DNA of 64,000 nucleotides from Larkinella terrae (lineage in GTDB: Bacteria > Bacteroidota > Bacteroidia > Cytophagales > Spirosomataceae), in assembly GCF_009668025.1 (NCBI RefSeq), contig NZ_WJXZ01000001.1, forward strand, positions 425,814 through 489,813, in the 5' to 3' direction. Shown piece after piece: positions 7,371-14,459 of the stretch; within the stretch, counting starts at the first letter, position 1; the number at the start of each line of letters is the position of its first letter. The translations under genes were made by a program, and so were the position numbers. A model generated the notes under the pieces. The model searched no databases. It had not been told where the DNA came from and saw nothing but the letters and a program-made list of their open reading frames with translations.

Positions 7371-9737
7371 TTACTGTTTAGAAAAATTGTACTGAATTCC
7401 GCCCACCAGCGTCCGCGGAGCCGCAGGCGTGTAGGTCGTCCGGTCGGTGGCGTTGTTGCCGCGCGTGGCCGAGGTTGCGTAGAGTTCGTTGGTGGCATTC
7501 ATCAGGTTGGCAAACACCTCAAACCGCTTCAGCGCATAACCGGCCCGCAGGTTGACGACGCTGATGCCTCGCCCGCCAAACGCGCCCCGGTCGTTGTACG
7601 AAACCGTATTGACCTGATTCTGGTACCACGAACTGATCCGCTGCCATTCCGCCGAAATCCGGAAACCCTTCACCCAGCGCGGTTTATAGGTCAGTTCGGT
7701 ATTGGCCACCCAGCGCGGAGCCTGCGGCATATCGAACCCGTTCACGTTTTTCAGGGCATCCGACGCGCGGGTGCTCAGCGCAAAATCGATAAACCGGTGG
7801 ACGGAATTGGTGCCACCAAACCGGAAAAACCACTGGCTCGACGGGCGGTACGTCAAACTATACTCAACGCCCCGGTGCAGCGTCTGGCCCGCCGACTGGT
7901 AATCGGTGCTGTTATCGGGCAGGCGGATGTTGAGCAATTCGTTGCGACCATCCATCTGATAAAAAGCCACATCAACGTACACCTTCCGGTTCAGGAACGA
8001 GGCCCAACCGCCGACTTCGTAGTTATTGAAATACGCTGGCTGCAGATTGTAATAAAACAGCGGATCGCCCGGCTGAACGTTGACGCGTTTGGTAAAAACC
8101 GAAGTCAAAACCGGTGGCGAAAAACCCTGACTGTAATTTGCGTACAAACCCCGATCGTGACCCAGATCATACGTTAAACCGACTTTGGGCGTAAACCGGC
8201 TGTAGTCTTTCCGGCCGGTGCTTTTGTCCAGGTAATTGTCGTAATCAAACGCCATCCGGTCAAACCGCCCACCCAGCGAAATCCGCAGTGCAGGCAACGG
8301 ATTCAGGTCCAGTTGTGCGTAAACCGCCGAGTTGTGAACGTCGGCGGAATAATCAGCCAATTGAAGGTCAGTACGTTCCTTCACCAGCTTATACTGTTCC
8401 ACCGATTTTTTATCGGGCCGCAACTGAGCCTCCAGATCGATCTGGTAGGCATTATAGGTCGTTGGTGATTCGTCAATCACCAATCCGGCTAGCAACCGGC
8501 TATTCCAGAACGGCAACCGCTGGCTGTGCTGGGCAACCAGCCCGTAACTAGTGAATGCATTGACGTTGATCTGGCCTGTCGCTTTGGTAGCGCCACTCGT
8601 CCAGCGGATGCCGTAACTCGGATTCTGTCCAATTGAATTGTCGCGATAGAACGCCGTTACGAAGCTTTCGGAGCCGTTTTTCCAGGCATGATCGAGCGTC
8701 AGCCGCGAGCGAACAGCCCGTACTTTCCGGTACGTAAAATCGGAAGTCGACGTATATTGCCGGTTGTAAAACGCAATGCTGTCGACGCTGCCGCCGGTTT
8801 GCGAATAATAATCGTTGTACGAAAACGTGCCCGTCAGTCGCGTCCGGCCGGTAAACGCGTATTCGGCCCGGCCATTGAACGACACCTTGTCGTAGTCGGA
8901 ACGGGTCTGCCAGCTATTGCGTTGCCGGGCAAAAAAACCGCCCGCGTAAACGCCCAGCTTCCTGGTCAGCATGCCGCCCCCGCCGTATTGAATGCGGCCG
9001 TAATTCCACTGATCGCCTTGAATACCCAACCGAAACGTCGGCACGGCCGTCGGTCGCTGCGTGATGAAATTGATGGCACCCCCGACGGCTTCCGGGCCAT
9101 ACAGCGACGACGCCGGACCTTTCACAACCTCCACCGAACTGATGGTGAAGATGTTCATTTCGATCAGCGCATTATGGTTAAACACGCCCATCGGCCGGAT
9201 CGGCAGACCGTCTTCGAGGTACAGGAAATAGGCATTGGTCCCGAACGGCTGCCGGATGCCCATGCCGTGCTGCTCGTTGTTGTAATTGAGCATCACCACG
9301 CCCGGTGTTTTGTTGATCAGATCGGTCAGCAAGGTCGGCTTGGTTTCGTCAATTAACGTGGGCGAAAGCCGGGAAATGGCCACGGGCGCTTCGGTCCGTT
9401 TCTGCGCTTCGCGGTTGGCGGTAACGACAATCGTTTGCAGATTTTCCACGGCGGGTTCCAGCGCAATGCGCAGCGGTTTATCCGACGGTTTCAGTTCCTG
9501 CGACTGAAAACCGACCGCCGAAATCACCAGTTTTTCGGTGGCCGTATGGAATGAAAACTGACCATTGGCATCCGTAATGGTACCGGTTTTATGATCATCC
9601 GACGAAACCGTCACGCCCGCCAGGGGCTCTTTGGTTTTGGCGTCGAAAATAGTGCCTTGTATACTCGTTTGGGCGAACGCCCGAAAGGGTGTCATTACCA
9701 CGAAAACCGCAGCAATGAGCCGGTATAAAAATGTCAT
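7371..9737 (-). CDS. TonB-dependent outer-membrane receptor
   Basis: 788 residues: signal peptide 1-23 (cut after A-F-A-Q), a carboxypeptidase-like regulatory domain (about 26-100, 'G-T-I-F-D-A-K-T-K-E-P-L-A-G-V'), a plug (about 110-225, with 'V-E-V-V-K-G-P-A-S-S-L-Y-G-P-E-A-V-G-G-A-I-N') and a 22-strand barrel ending in aromatic 'Y-N-F' near the C-terminus. It imports a ligand across the outer membrane using TonB energy. There is no SusD partner, so this is not a glycan-utilisation pair; the classic siderophore/metallophore receptor layout and the MbnP/MbnH neighbours point to a metal or metal-chelate ligand. The gene heads the minus-strand cluster or follows the small Cys gene at 9,849 across a strong hairpin. 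Confidence 0.92.
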   Translation of the reverse strand: MTFLYRLIAAVFVVMTPFRAFAQTSIQGTIFDAKTKEPLAGVTVSSDDHKTGTITDANGQFSFHTATEKLVISAVGFQSQELKPSDKPLRIALEPAVENLQTIVVTANREAQKRTEAPVAISRLSPTLIDETKPTLLTDLINKTPGVVMLNYNNEQHGMGIRQPFGTNAYFLYLEDGLPIRPMGVFNHNALIEMNIFTISSVEVVKGPASSLYGPEAVGGAINFITQRPTAVPTFRLGIQGDQWNYGRIQYGGGGMLTRKLGVYAGGFFARQRNSWQTRSDYDKVSFNGRAEYAFTGRTRLTGTFSYNDYYSQTGGSVDSIAFYNRQYTSTSDFTYRKVRAVRSRLTLDHAWKNGSESFVTAFYRDNSIGQNPSYGIRWTSGATKATGQINVNAFTSYGLVAQHSQRLPFWNSRLLAGLVIDESPTTYNAYQIDLEAQLRPDKKSVEQYKLVKERTDLQLADYSADVHNSAVYAQLDLNPLPALRISLGGRFDRMAFDYDNYLDKSTGRKDYSRFTPKVGLTYDLGHDRGLYANYSQGFSPPVLTSVFTKRVNVQPGDPLFYYNLQPAYFNNYEVGGWASFLNRKVYVDVAFYQMDGRNELLNIRLPDNSTDYQSAGQTLHRGVEYSLTYRPSSQWFFRFGGTNSVHRFIDFALSTRASDALKNVNGFDMPQAPRWVANTELTYKPRWVKGFRISAEWQRISSWYQNQVNTVSYNDRGAFGGRGISVVNLRAGYALKRFEVFANLMNATNELYATSATRGNNATDRTTYTPAAPRTLVGGIQYNFSKQ

Positions 9738-9807
9738 GATTACGTTCAGGTTTGATCAAATGGAAGAATGAACCGCTGGACAAAACCCAGTGGTCTAAAC
9801 TTTCTAC

Positions 9808-9836
9808 ACCTGAAAGGTCTTCAAGACCTTTCAGGT
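9808..9836. repeat. Palindromic hairpin, 14-bp perfect stem
   Basis: ACCTGAAAGGTCTT (9,808-9,821) and its exact complement AAGACCTTTCAGGT (9,823-9,836) flank a single base. A run of five T follows on the plus strand at 9,836-9,840. It separates the small Cys gene (ends 9,849) from the TonB receptor (starts 9,737), so on the minus strand it would act as a partial terminator or processing site. CTGAAAGG palindromes of this kind are, from memory, dispersed repeats in several Bacteroidota. Confidence 0.75.
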
Positions 9837-9848
9837 TTTTATCTCAAA

Positions 9849-10223
9849 TCAAACCTGAGGAGGTTGCAGCCAATGAAGCAGTGGAGAGGAATAGGATTTC
9901 AGCAGATAATCCGGCAAATCGGCCGAGCGGTTTGGGGTAACCGGTTTAAATGAAAACGGCACCTCAATCTGGCAATACAGCTGAAAATCCGGCGTTTTCT
10001 GGACGCGTTCGGTGGTAGCCTTATCCTGCTGTTCCTGTTGGGCGTTCAGGCGTTTGGCCAGGTAACATTGCCCGTCGCAGTGCAACTCCGGTTTGGCGCG
10101 ATTTTCGCAGAGGACACTGGCAACGTAGTCTTTGTTGACGTGGTAATACGCAATCGTTCCCCACTGGCTGAAACTGGGCAGTAGGGTGGCAATCAGCAGG
10201 ATGTAAGCCAGAACGGTGCGCAT
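9849..10223 (-). CDS. Small conserved Cys-motif protein (copy 2)
   Basis: 124 residues, paralogue of the gene at 4,917. The N-terminal 60 residues align without gaps: hydrophobic leader, W21-GTIAY, then C39-ENR-A-K-P-ELH-C49-DGQ-C53-YLAKRL. The C-terminal half differs (ends in a Pro-rich, aromatic tail). It is the first gene of the minus-strand cluster, separated from the TonB receptor by a hairpin. Two copies at both ends of the receptor/MbnP block suggest duplication within the locus and possibly a role with different partners. Function is unknown; a thiol-based periplasmic metal chaperone is one idea. Confidence 0.75.
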   Translation of the reverse strand: MRTVLAYILLIATLLPSFSQWGTIAYYHVNKDYVASVLCENRAKPELHCDGQCYLAKRLNAQQEQQDKATTERVQKTPDFQLYCQIEVPFSFKPVTPNRSADLPDYLLKSYSSPLLHWLQPPQV

Positions 10224-10297
10224 ACCATTTTAAAAACCGCACAATAGTACAAAAAAATGTTGATACTGGCGAGTTGTTACCTATTGATTAAAATGGT
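10224..10297. promoter_or_regulatory. Wide-spaced inverted repeat between divergent genes
   Basis: ACCATTTTAA (10,224-10,233) is the exact complement of TTAAAATGGT (10,288-10,297), 54 bases apart. It begins one base upstream of the small Cys gene start and extends toward the divergent gene at 10,356. It could be two repressor half-sites or a long-range hairpin in the leader. No consensus -7 box was found here. Confidence 0.4.
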
Positions 10298-10355
10298 AAT
10301 AATTCGTTAATTCGCAAAGCCGACCGTATAATATATCGTAACTACTTTTCCTAAA

Positions 10356-11555
10356 ATGACATTATTACGTAATGCACTAATTTTTAGTGTATTTTATTTG
10401 TTTTCCTTAGCCGGTTTTTCGCAGTTGGCCGCTGTGGAAACCACCGCTGAGGTACTCGCTCATTCGTCTTCTTCCTTCGCAACTGCCGCGCCGGTAAGCC
10501 GCCAGCGTATCTCGGTTGTGGTGGGGATGGAACAGCAACTTTTTCCTTCCTATCTGCTGGCCCGAGCGACGGTCACTCCCAAAAACAAGACCTATAAACT
10601 GGGCGACGGCGACGGCAACGTGGCGATTCAGGTTCATAATCCCGGCGTAAACAAACCCGTTCGGGTGGAAGTCGGCGCAACGCCCTTCAGCGAAGCAACG
10701 GTTTTTGAAGGAACGATGCGGGAAGAAGGCAAAGACTACGAAATTGCGCCCCGGATCCTGTGGAATTTTGAAAAGTTACGCGGTTTGCTGCAACCGACGC
10801 CGGTAAATTTTACAGTTACTACCTATATTGACAACGAAAAAGTGGGCCATCGGACGGTTGTGGCCACCATGCGCTCCGTGAATGACTGCCCGTATTATTG
10901 GGAAGACGACGAAACCGGTACCGGCGATCTGGATTTGAATTACATGTACGTGGCCTACATCAACGAAGACGATCCGGTGGTGGACGAGGTGTTGACGCAG
11001 GCGCTGCAAACCGATATTGTGGACGGTTTCGACGGCTACCAGATGGGCGACAAAAAACGCGTCGACGATCAGGTTTTTTCCATCTGGTTTGCGCTTCAGA
11101 AACGCGGCATCCGCTACAGTTCGATCTCGACCAATTCGAGCACGGGCGTTTCACAGAACCTCTACAGCCAGCGGATTCGGACGATCGACCAGACCTGGAA
11201 TAACCGGCAGGCCAATTGCGTCGACGGCATGGTGCTGATGGCGTCGGTGCTGCGCTCGATTCACATCGACCCGGTTCTGGTGCTGATGGCCGACCACTGT
11301 GTGCTGGGCTATTACCGCGACGCCGAACACAAAGATCTGGCCTGTCTGGAAACCTCGATGATTGGTGACCTGGATTTCCGAAAAATCAGATCTGCGAATC
11401 GCCTGAAAGCTTCGCAAAAACTATTTACCGAAGCCCGCCAGCGCGCCCAGCGGCATTACCGAAGCTCGAAAGAATCGTTCGACAAAGACCCCCGCTACCG
11501 GTTTATCGTCGTCGCCGACGTCCGCAAATCCGGCATCCGGCCGATTGGAAGGTGA
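10356..11555 (+). CDS. Secreted transglutaminase/papain-fold-like protein
   Basis: 399 residues with a signal peptide (MTLLRNALIFSVFYLFSLAG, cut near F-S-Q). The C-terminal half carries the core of a transglutaminase-like cysteine-protease fold: C288 in 'N-C-V-D-G-M-V-L-M-A-S-V-L-R', H314 in 'M-A-D-H-C-V-L-G-Y-Y' and an acidic third residue, E332 in 'L-A-C-L-E-T-S'. The order Cys-His-acid and the roughly 26-residue spacing fit the family. The N-terminal half (about 50-175) looks like a beta-sandwich. Such proteins are periplasmic peptidases or cross-linking enzymes; the substrate is unknown. It is divergent from the metal cluster and probably unrelated. The stop codon is followed at once by heptamer repeats that open an accessory block. 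Confidence 0.7.
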   Translation: MTLLRNALIFSVFYLFSLAGFSQLAAVETTAEVLAHSSSSFATAAPVSRQRISVVVGMEQQLFPSYLLARATVTPKNKTYKLGDGDGNVAIQVHNPGVNKPVRVEVGATPFSEATVFEGTMREEGKDYEIAPRILWNFEKLRGLLQPTPVNFTVTTYIDNEKVGHRTVVATMRSVNDCPYYWEDDETGTGDLDLNYMYVAYINEDDPVVDEVLTQALQTDIVDGFDGYQMGDKKRVDDQVFSIWFALQKRGIRYSSISTNSSTGVSQNLYSQRIRTIDQTWNNRQANCVDGMVLMASVLRSIHIDPVLVLMADHCVLGYYRDAEHKDLACLETSMIGDLDFRKIRSANRLKASQKLFTEARQRAQRHYRSSKESFDKDPRYRFIVVADVRKSGIRPIGR

Positions 11556-11590
11556 GCGGTTTTCGGTTTATGGTATACGGTTTTCGGTGG
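11556..11590. repeat. Heptamer element B, left edge of an accessory block
   Basis: Five tandem seven-base units follow the stop codon without a gap: GCGGTTT, TCGGTTT, ATGGTAT, ACGGTTT, TCGGTGG. The same family appears in the opposite orientation at 14,421-14,455, so the two copies bracket the small-gene block between them. Confidence 0.8.
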
Positions 11591-11601
11591 GCTGACGGTA
11601 C

Positions 11602-11663
11602 GCTGAGGTTTCCAGCCCAGACTTCGTTAATTCCATTTCGGACACAAAGTCGGTAACCTCAGC
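11602..11663. terminator. Long imperfect hairpin between convergent genes
   Basis: GCTGAGGTT (11,602-11,610) pairs with AACCTCAGC (11,655-11,663), and inside it GACTT (11,620-11,624) pairs with AAGTC (11,647-11,651). It lies between the convergent genes ending at 11,555 and 11,674 and could stop transcription from either side. No U-run is present, so it may instead be a repeat remnant. Confidence 0.4.
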
Positions 11664-11673
11664 TAATAGCAAA

Positions 11674-11985
11674 CTACCTGGTTCGATGACTAATAAGATT
11701 TATAGCCAGGTGTAGTACGATAAAAGCAACTACAATATGGAGTCTTCGTAAAGAAATGGCTGGAATTAGAAGGCAAATGGCTGCCATTATCTTTCCAAGA
11801 TTTACAGAATTCTTTATGCCAAAATAATTTTCAAATTCAAATGTGTACAGGTAGAAAATCAGACATCCAACGCCTGCACTAAGAATAAATACGATCCAAA
11901 ACCTATAGTCATTTTGCGATAATGACCCTTCGATGTAATTCTCGTATTTAATTCTGAGACTCTCTGCCAATTTGCTTACGTTCAT
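11674..11985 (-). CDS. Small membrane protein, unknown
   Basis: 103 residues. A charged N-terminus (about 1-27, 'L-R-I-K-Y-E-N-Y-I') precedes three hydrophobic segments at roughly 29-47, 63-78 and 83-97. No motif is recognised. AT content is higher than in the flanking conserved genes, in line with an accessory gene. It lies downstream of a 45-base palindrome and belongs to the run of small minus-strand genes bracketed by inverted heptamers. Confidence 0.55.
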   Translation of the reverse strand: MNVSKLAESLRIKYENYIEGSLSQNDYRFWIVFILSAGVGCLIFYLYTFEFENYFGIKNSVNLGKIMAAICLLIPAISLRRLHIVVAFIVLHLAINLISHRTR

Positions 11986-11998
11986 GGTACGATCATTT

Positions 11999-12043
11999 AC
12001 TTCGCTCAGGGAAGAACAATAATTGTTCTTCCCTGAGCGAAGT
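11999..12043. terminator. Near-perfect 45-base palindrome
   Basis: A 22-bp perfect stem (11,999-12,020 with 12,022-12,043) closes on one base; the arms read ACTTCGCTCAGGGAAGAACA... and its complement. It sits 14 bases upstream of the gene starting at 11,985 and 82 bases downstream of the stop at 12,126, so it probably ends the transcript of the upstream gene or is a small mobile palindrome. No U-run follows. Confidence 0.6.
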
Positions 12044-12125
12044 TATCTTCTGGAAAGCCCAAGAAACGGGCCATAGCTCCTGTGGATAGCGGTCACCCAC
12101 AACAGGCGAGCGACAACGGAAAAAA

Positions 12126-12608
12126 TTAAGAAATAAGTACCCCCCATTTGGCTATAACCTGCCTCAACTCCTTTGGTTTTTGGGTTCCAATTAATAATTT
12201 GCTGCCCGTTTTTTTGTAAATCAGTAACCCGCTATTTCCTTTTGCGTTGTAAACCGTTCCATACTGGTTGGAATATCGAATGCCATAACCTACGAAATTA
12301 TACGTAATAATTTCCGCTTTTAAGACATCATTACGATCTATCTGTACATTGATAAAGGGAGTATACCGTATTGCTATTTTAGTGGATGTAACCGTTGTTT
12401 TGAGTGAAGCCAATCCCAAAAAGGCTATTAAGCCAAACGGGATAAGGCTTGAGATTACTAATCCCGCATTGGACACGGGTTTATCCCCGAAAGGCTGGCC
12501 CACTATCATCTGTTGAATAATTCCCCACACCCAGATTCCAGCCACGCCAATTAGGAGTAGCCATAGCCACCACTGTGTCATTCGTTGAACCTCTTTATAT
12601 TCCACCAT
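12126..12608 (-). CDS. Membrane protein with PH-like domain, unknown
   Basis: 160 residues. Two membrane segments (about 12-32 and 46-66) are followed by a soluble beta-rich region (70-160) with 'T-S-T-K-I-A-I-R-Y-T-P-F' and 'G-Y-G-I-R-Y' strands and 'K-K-T-G-S-K-L-L-I-G-T-Q-K-P-K-E-L', the pattern of bacterial PH-like (YdbS/YdbT type) domains. The last piece is typical of these: a strand, 'G-T-x-x-P-x-E-L', then a helix. No enzyme activity is expected. Low GC and its position among other orphan genes suggest an accessory gene. Confidence 0.6.
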   Translation of the reverse strand: MVEYKEVQRMTQWWLWLLLIGVAGIWVWGIIQQMIVGQPFGDKPVSNAGLVISSLIPFGLIAFLGLASLKTTVTSTKIAIRYTPFINVQIDRNDVLKAEIITYNFVGYGIRYSNQYGTVYNAKGNSGLLIYKKTGSKLLIGTQKPKELRQVIAKWGVLIS

Positions 12609-12680
12609 GTCTGTTGTATAAATCTGATAACTCTCGAAAAAGGATCAAACCCGTATGAAACGCAGAATAACCGAAGAAAT

Positions 12681-13088
12681 TCATCTTCGCATTAGCGTCA
12701 CTACCATATTGATACCATAGGCACATTGTCCTACCAGAAAAACTACTACACTCAGGGCCAGCCATTTCGTACCTGCCAACGTGTTGCTGTCCAATAAAGG
12801 CAGTTCAACAAGAATCAGCACACCAATAGTCAGCAAGAGATGGGTTACTGTAAGAGTACGGTTAAGGGTTTTACCGGTCAAACTTACTAACCAATAGCCG
12901 AATCCAATTGCCAACAGAAATGCTGATCCGACCAGCACGAAGTATGGGTTGCTGATCACGAAGTAGGTATCATAGAGCTGAAGATCGAAGGTACGCTGGC
13001 TAAAAAGAAGACCTGTAAAAACGAAAGCCGGACTAGTCAGCCAACTAATCAGATACGGTTTGCGAAAAGCAGTTCTTGTTTCTTCCAT
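12681..13088 (-). CDS. Small membrane protein resembling a piece of haem-copper oxidase subunit I
   Basis: 135 residues with four hydrophobic segments. The stretch 'F-D-L-Q-L-Y-D-T-Y-F-V-I-S-N-P-Y-F-V' (about 34-51) resembles the subunit I segment 'D-x-x-x-H-D-T-Y-F-V-V-A-H-F-H-Y-V' that carries haem ligands, but the ligand histidines are replaced (N-P-Y in place of H-F-H). It therefore cannot be an oxidase and is far shorter than the roughly 450 residues or more of subunit I. Similar short proteins appear in Bacteroidota as orphan membrane proteins of unknown role. A perfect minus-strand -7 box at 13,117-13,124 gives it its own promoter. Confidence 0.6.
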   Translation of the reverse strand: MEETRTAFRKPYLISWLTSPAFVFTGLLFSQRTFDLQLYDTYFVISNPYFVLVGSAFLLAIGFGYWLVSLTGKTLNRTLTVTHLLLTIGVLILVELPLLDSNTLAGTKWLALSVVVFLVGQCAYGINMVVTLMRR

Positions 13089-13116
13089 AGGTTGCTACGA
13101 TGGGCAGACGCACAGT

Positions 13117-13124
13117 CAAACGTA
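13117..13124 (-). promoter_or_regulatory. -7 box of the gene at 12,681-13,088
   Basis: CAAACGTA on the plus strand is TACGTTTG on the minus strand, a perfect TAnnTTTG, 29 bases upstream of the start codon at 13,088. Confidence 0.6.
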
Positions 13125-13162
13125 TTTAGCTTTAATTTCTTTAGTGTTACGATTGTTCCATT

Positions 13163-13606
13163 TTAAAGCCACTGTTTGACTTCTGTTATCAAATAATCAA
13201 TCAGCACTAAAAAGGAAGTTCGTGCAAAAGAATGATTGAGTCGACGAAAGCCGATTATTTCGGCCTCGCTATGAAGTACTTCTTCTTTTATTCTCTCTAG
13301 CTGTTTGACGAGCGTCTCAATATAAAGTTCTTTGATAGCCTCAACGATCGCTTCTGGCCAAAAGTCAAAAGCGTCAATTCCACAGCACCCAGCCACGCAG
13401 AACGTTTCCAGATTATTCCAAAATTGACTTAATGGACTTCTTACGTTACTGTATTTAAAGGTAATATCGCTGGAAAAAGGGCCTAATTGTTCTTTTATTT
13501 CCAGTACAGAATCAGTACCGCAATCAGAATCAAGTAAATATATCTTCTTTTCCGGGCCTATCGAAAGAGTTTTTAATTGGGTTACCATAACCATTTTTAA
13601 TAGCAA
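13163..13606 (-). CDS. Small soluble protein, possibly DUF6331 family
   Basis: 147 residues from 13,606; ATG codons at 13,594 and 13,588 are alternative starts. The notable patch is 'F-C-V-A-G-C-C-G-I-D-A-F-D-F' (about 69-82), which I recall from DUF6331, a small family of unknown function; this is from memory and not checked. The C-terminal half is helical ('E-L-Y-I-E-T-L-V-K-Q-L-E-R-I-K-E-E'). No signal peptide or membrane segment. The Cys-Cys-Gly-Ile-Asp motif could be structural or bind metal. Orphan-type small proteins of this kind are often immunity proteins, but no toxin gene is adjacent. Confidence 0.55.
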   Translation of the reverse strand: MLLKMVMVTQLKTLSIGPEKKIYLLDSDCGTDSVLEIKEQLGPFSSDITFKYSNVRSPLSQFWNNLETFCVAGCCGIDAFDFWPEAIVEAIKELYIETLVKQLERIKEEVLHSEAEIIGFRRLNHSFARTSFLVLIDYLITEVKQWL

Positions 13607-13671
13607 TATTTACTTGTACAAGCTTTTGTAATCGCAATCGAAGTCAATTCGATTCCGTTACTTCTACAAGC

Positions 13672-13851
13672 TCAAGGCAAAACAGTTTGCCCAAGCAGAC
13701 TGTCCAGGGGCATTCCTTGTTGAGAGGGTGCGCTGAGTTGCTCTAACTTCGAACGGGTAATGCCCGGCCACAATTTACTATACCCACTGCCAAAATCTTC
13801 TTCTAATAGCGCATAAAACCTATTTTCAGCATCCGGCTGATACCGAATCAA
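13672..13851 (-). CDS. Possible coupled 59-residue ORF with TTG start, or gene remnant
   Basis: An open frame begins with TTG at 13,851, whose last two bases overlap the TGA stop of the upstream SnoaL-like gene (TTGA overlap, the usual geometry of translational coupling), and ends in TGA at 13,674-13,672. The product looks protein-like: 'R-Y-Q-P-D-A-E-N-R-F-Y-A-L-L-E-E-D-F', then 'S-K-L-W-P-G-I-T-R-S-K-L-E-Q-L', with no low-complexity bias. I do not recognise it. It may be a real short gene or the tail of a decayed one. Confidence 0.3.
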   Translation of the reverse strand: MIRYQPDAENRFYALLEEDFGSGYSKLWPGITRSKLEQLSAPSQQGMPLDSLLGQTVLP

Positions 13852-14222
13852 TTAGCAGGGCTATCCAGATAGAGATATAATTCTTTAATGACGCCGTTTT
13901 CAATAATGGCAATATCCATTCCGGTGGCGGCAGGTGCCGCATGAGCTACGCCAAGTGTCCAGGTGACACAACTAACGCCGTGATTGATTACGGCAGGTTT
14001 GGTCAAAGTAAATACGAATTCAGGTGGCCACTGGCTTTGCAGCTTTTTTATGAGTGAATCAATTTCTTCATGGCCTTTGATGGCTGGCCCATTATCGGTT
14101 TCGTAAAAAACAATGTCGGCTGCATAAATCCGTTTCATCATTTCCATCCGCTGCTGATCGTCGCGTTCACTCCAAACTTTCAGGAGACTGTCTTCTAATA
14201 AATGTACCAGGGTATTATCCAT
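13848..14222 (-). CDS. SnoaL/NTF2-like protein
   Basis: 124 residues, the usual size of NTF2-fold DUF4440/SnoaL-like proteins. Helices at the N-terminus ('L-E-D-S-L-L-K-V-W-S-E-R-D') precede 'Y-A-A-D-I-V-F-Y-E-T-D-N-G-P-A-I-K-G-H-E-E-I-D-S-L', the family's substrate-pocket strand and helix, and the closing strands 'G-V-S-C-V-T-W-T-L' and 'G-M-D-I-A-I-I-E-N-G-V-I-K-E-L-Y-L-Y-L-D'. These proteins bind small molecules or act as isomerases/hydratases; no substrate can be named. It is soluble and cytoplasmic. The stop overlaps a possible downstream ORF. Confidence 0.75.
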   Translation of the reverse strand: MDNTLVHLLEDSLLKVWSERDDQQRMEMMKRIYAADIVFYETDNGPAIKGHEEIDSLIKKLQSQWPPEFVFTLTKPAVINHGVSCVTWTLGVAHAAPAATGMDIAIIENGVIKELYLYLDSPAN

Positions 14223-14380
14223 CTTTATTTTTTATCTAATGCTCTGACCGATCAGGGAAATTGAAAAAACGCAGCAAATCTGCCTAAATACTTTGTTACG
14301 AAATCAGTGATTCCCTGAAGACAGAACGGAAATGTAAATAGAATTATGGGGCAGAAAGAGCAATCTCACATAAAAAATAG

Positions 14381-14455
14381 ACGGTTTTCGGATGATTGAC
14401 GTCTTATGAATGCGTCAGCCAACCGAAAACCGTATACTGAAAACCAAACCCGCAA
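14381..14455. repeat. Heptamer element C, right edge of the accessory block
   Basis: Units AACCGAA, AACCGTA, TACTGAA, AACCAAA, CCCGCAA run from 14,421 to 14,455 and are the reverse-complement family of the units at 11,556. A local inverted copy, ACGGTTTTCGG (14,381-14,391), pairs with CCGAAAACCGT (14,423-14,433). The element ends five bases before the stop of the M16 gene. Confidence 0.8.
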
Positions 14456-14459
14456 ACCG

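Noticed and set aside
7161-8177. 338-residue open frame on the plus strand
   Set aside because: It lies antisense to the BNR and TonB receptor genes, which have clear domains; its peptide is basic and Arg-rich without motifs.
8688-9356. 222-residue open frame on the plus strand
   Set aside because: Antisense shadow of the TonB receptor gene.
7371-9737. SusC-type glycan receptor
   Set aside because: No SusD partner and the neighbours relate to metals.
12681-13088. Cytochrome oxidase subunit I
   Set aside because: Too short and lacks the haem-ligand histidines.
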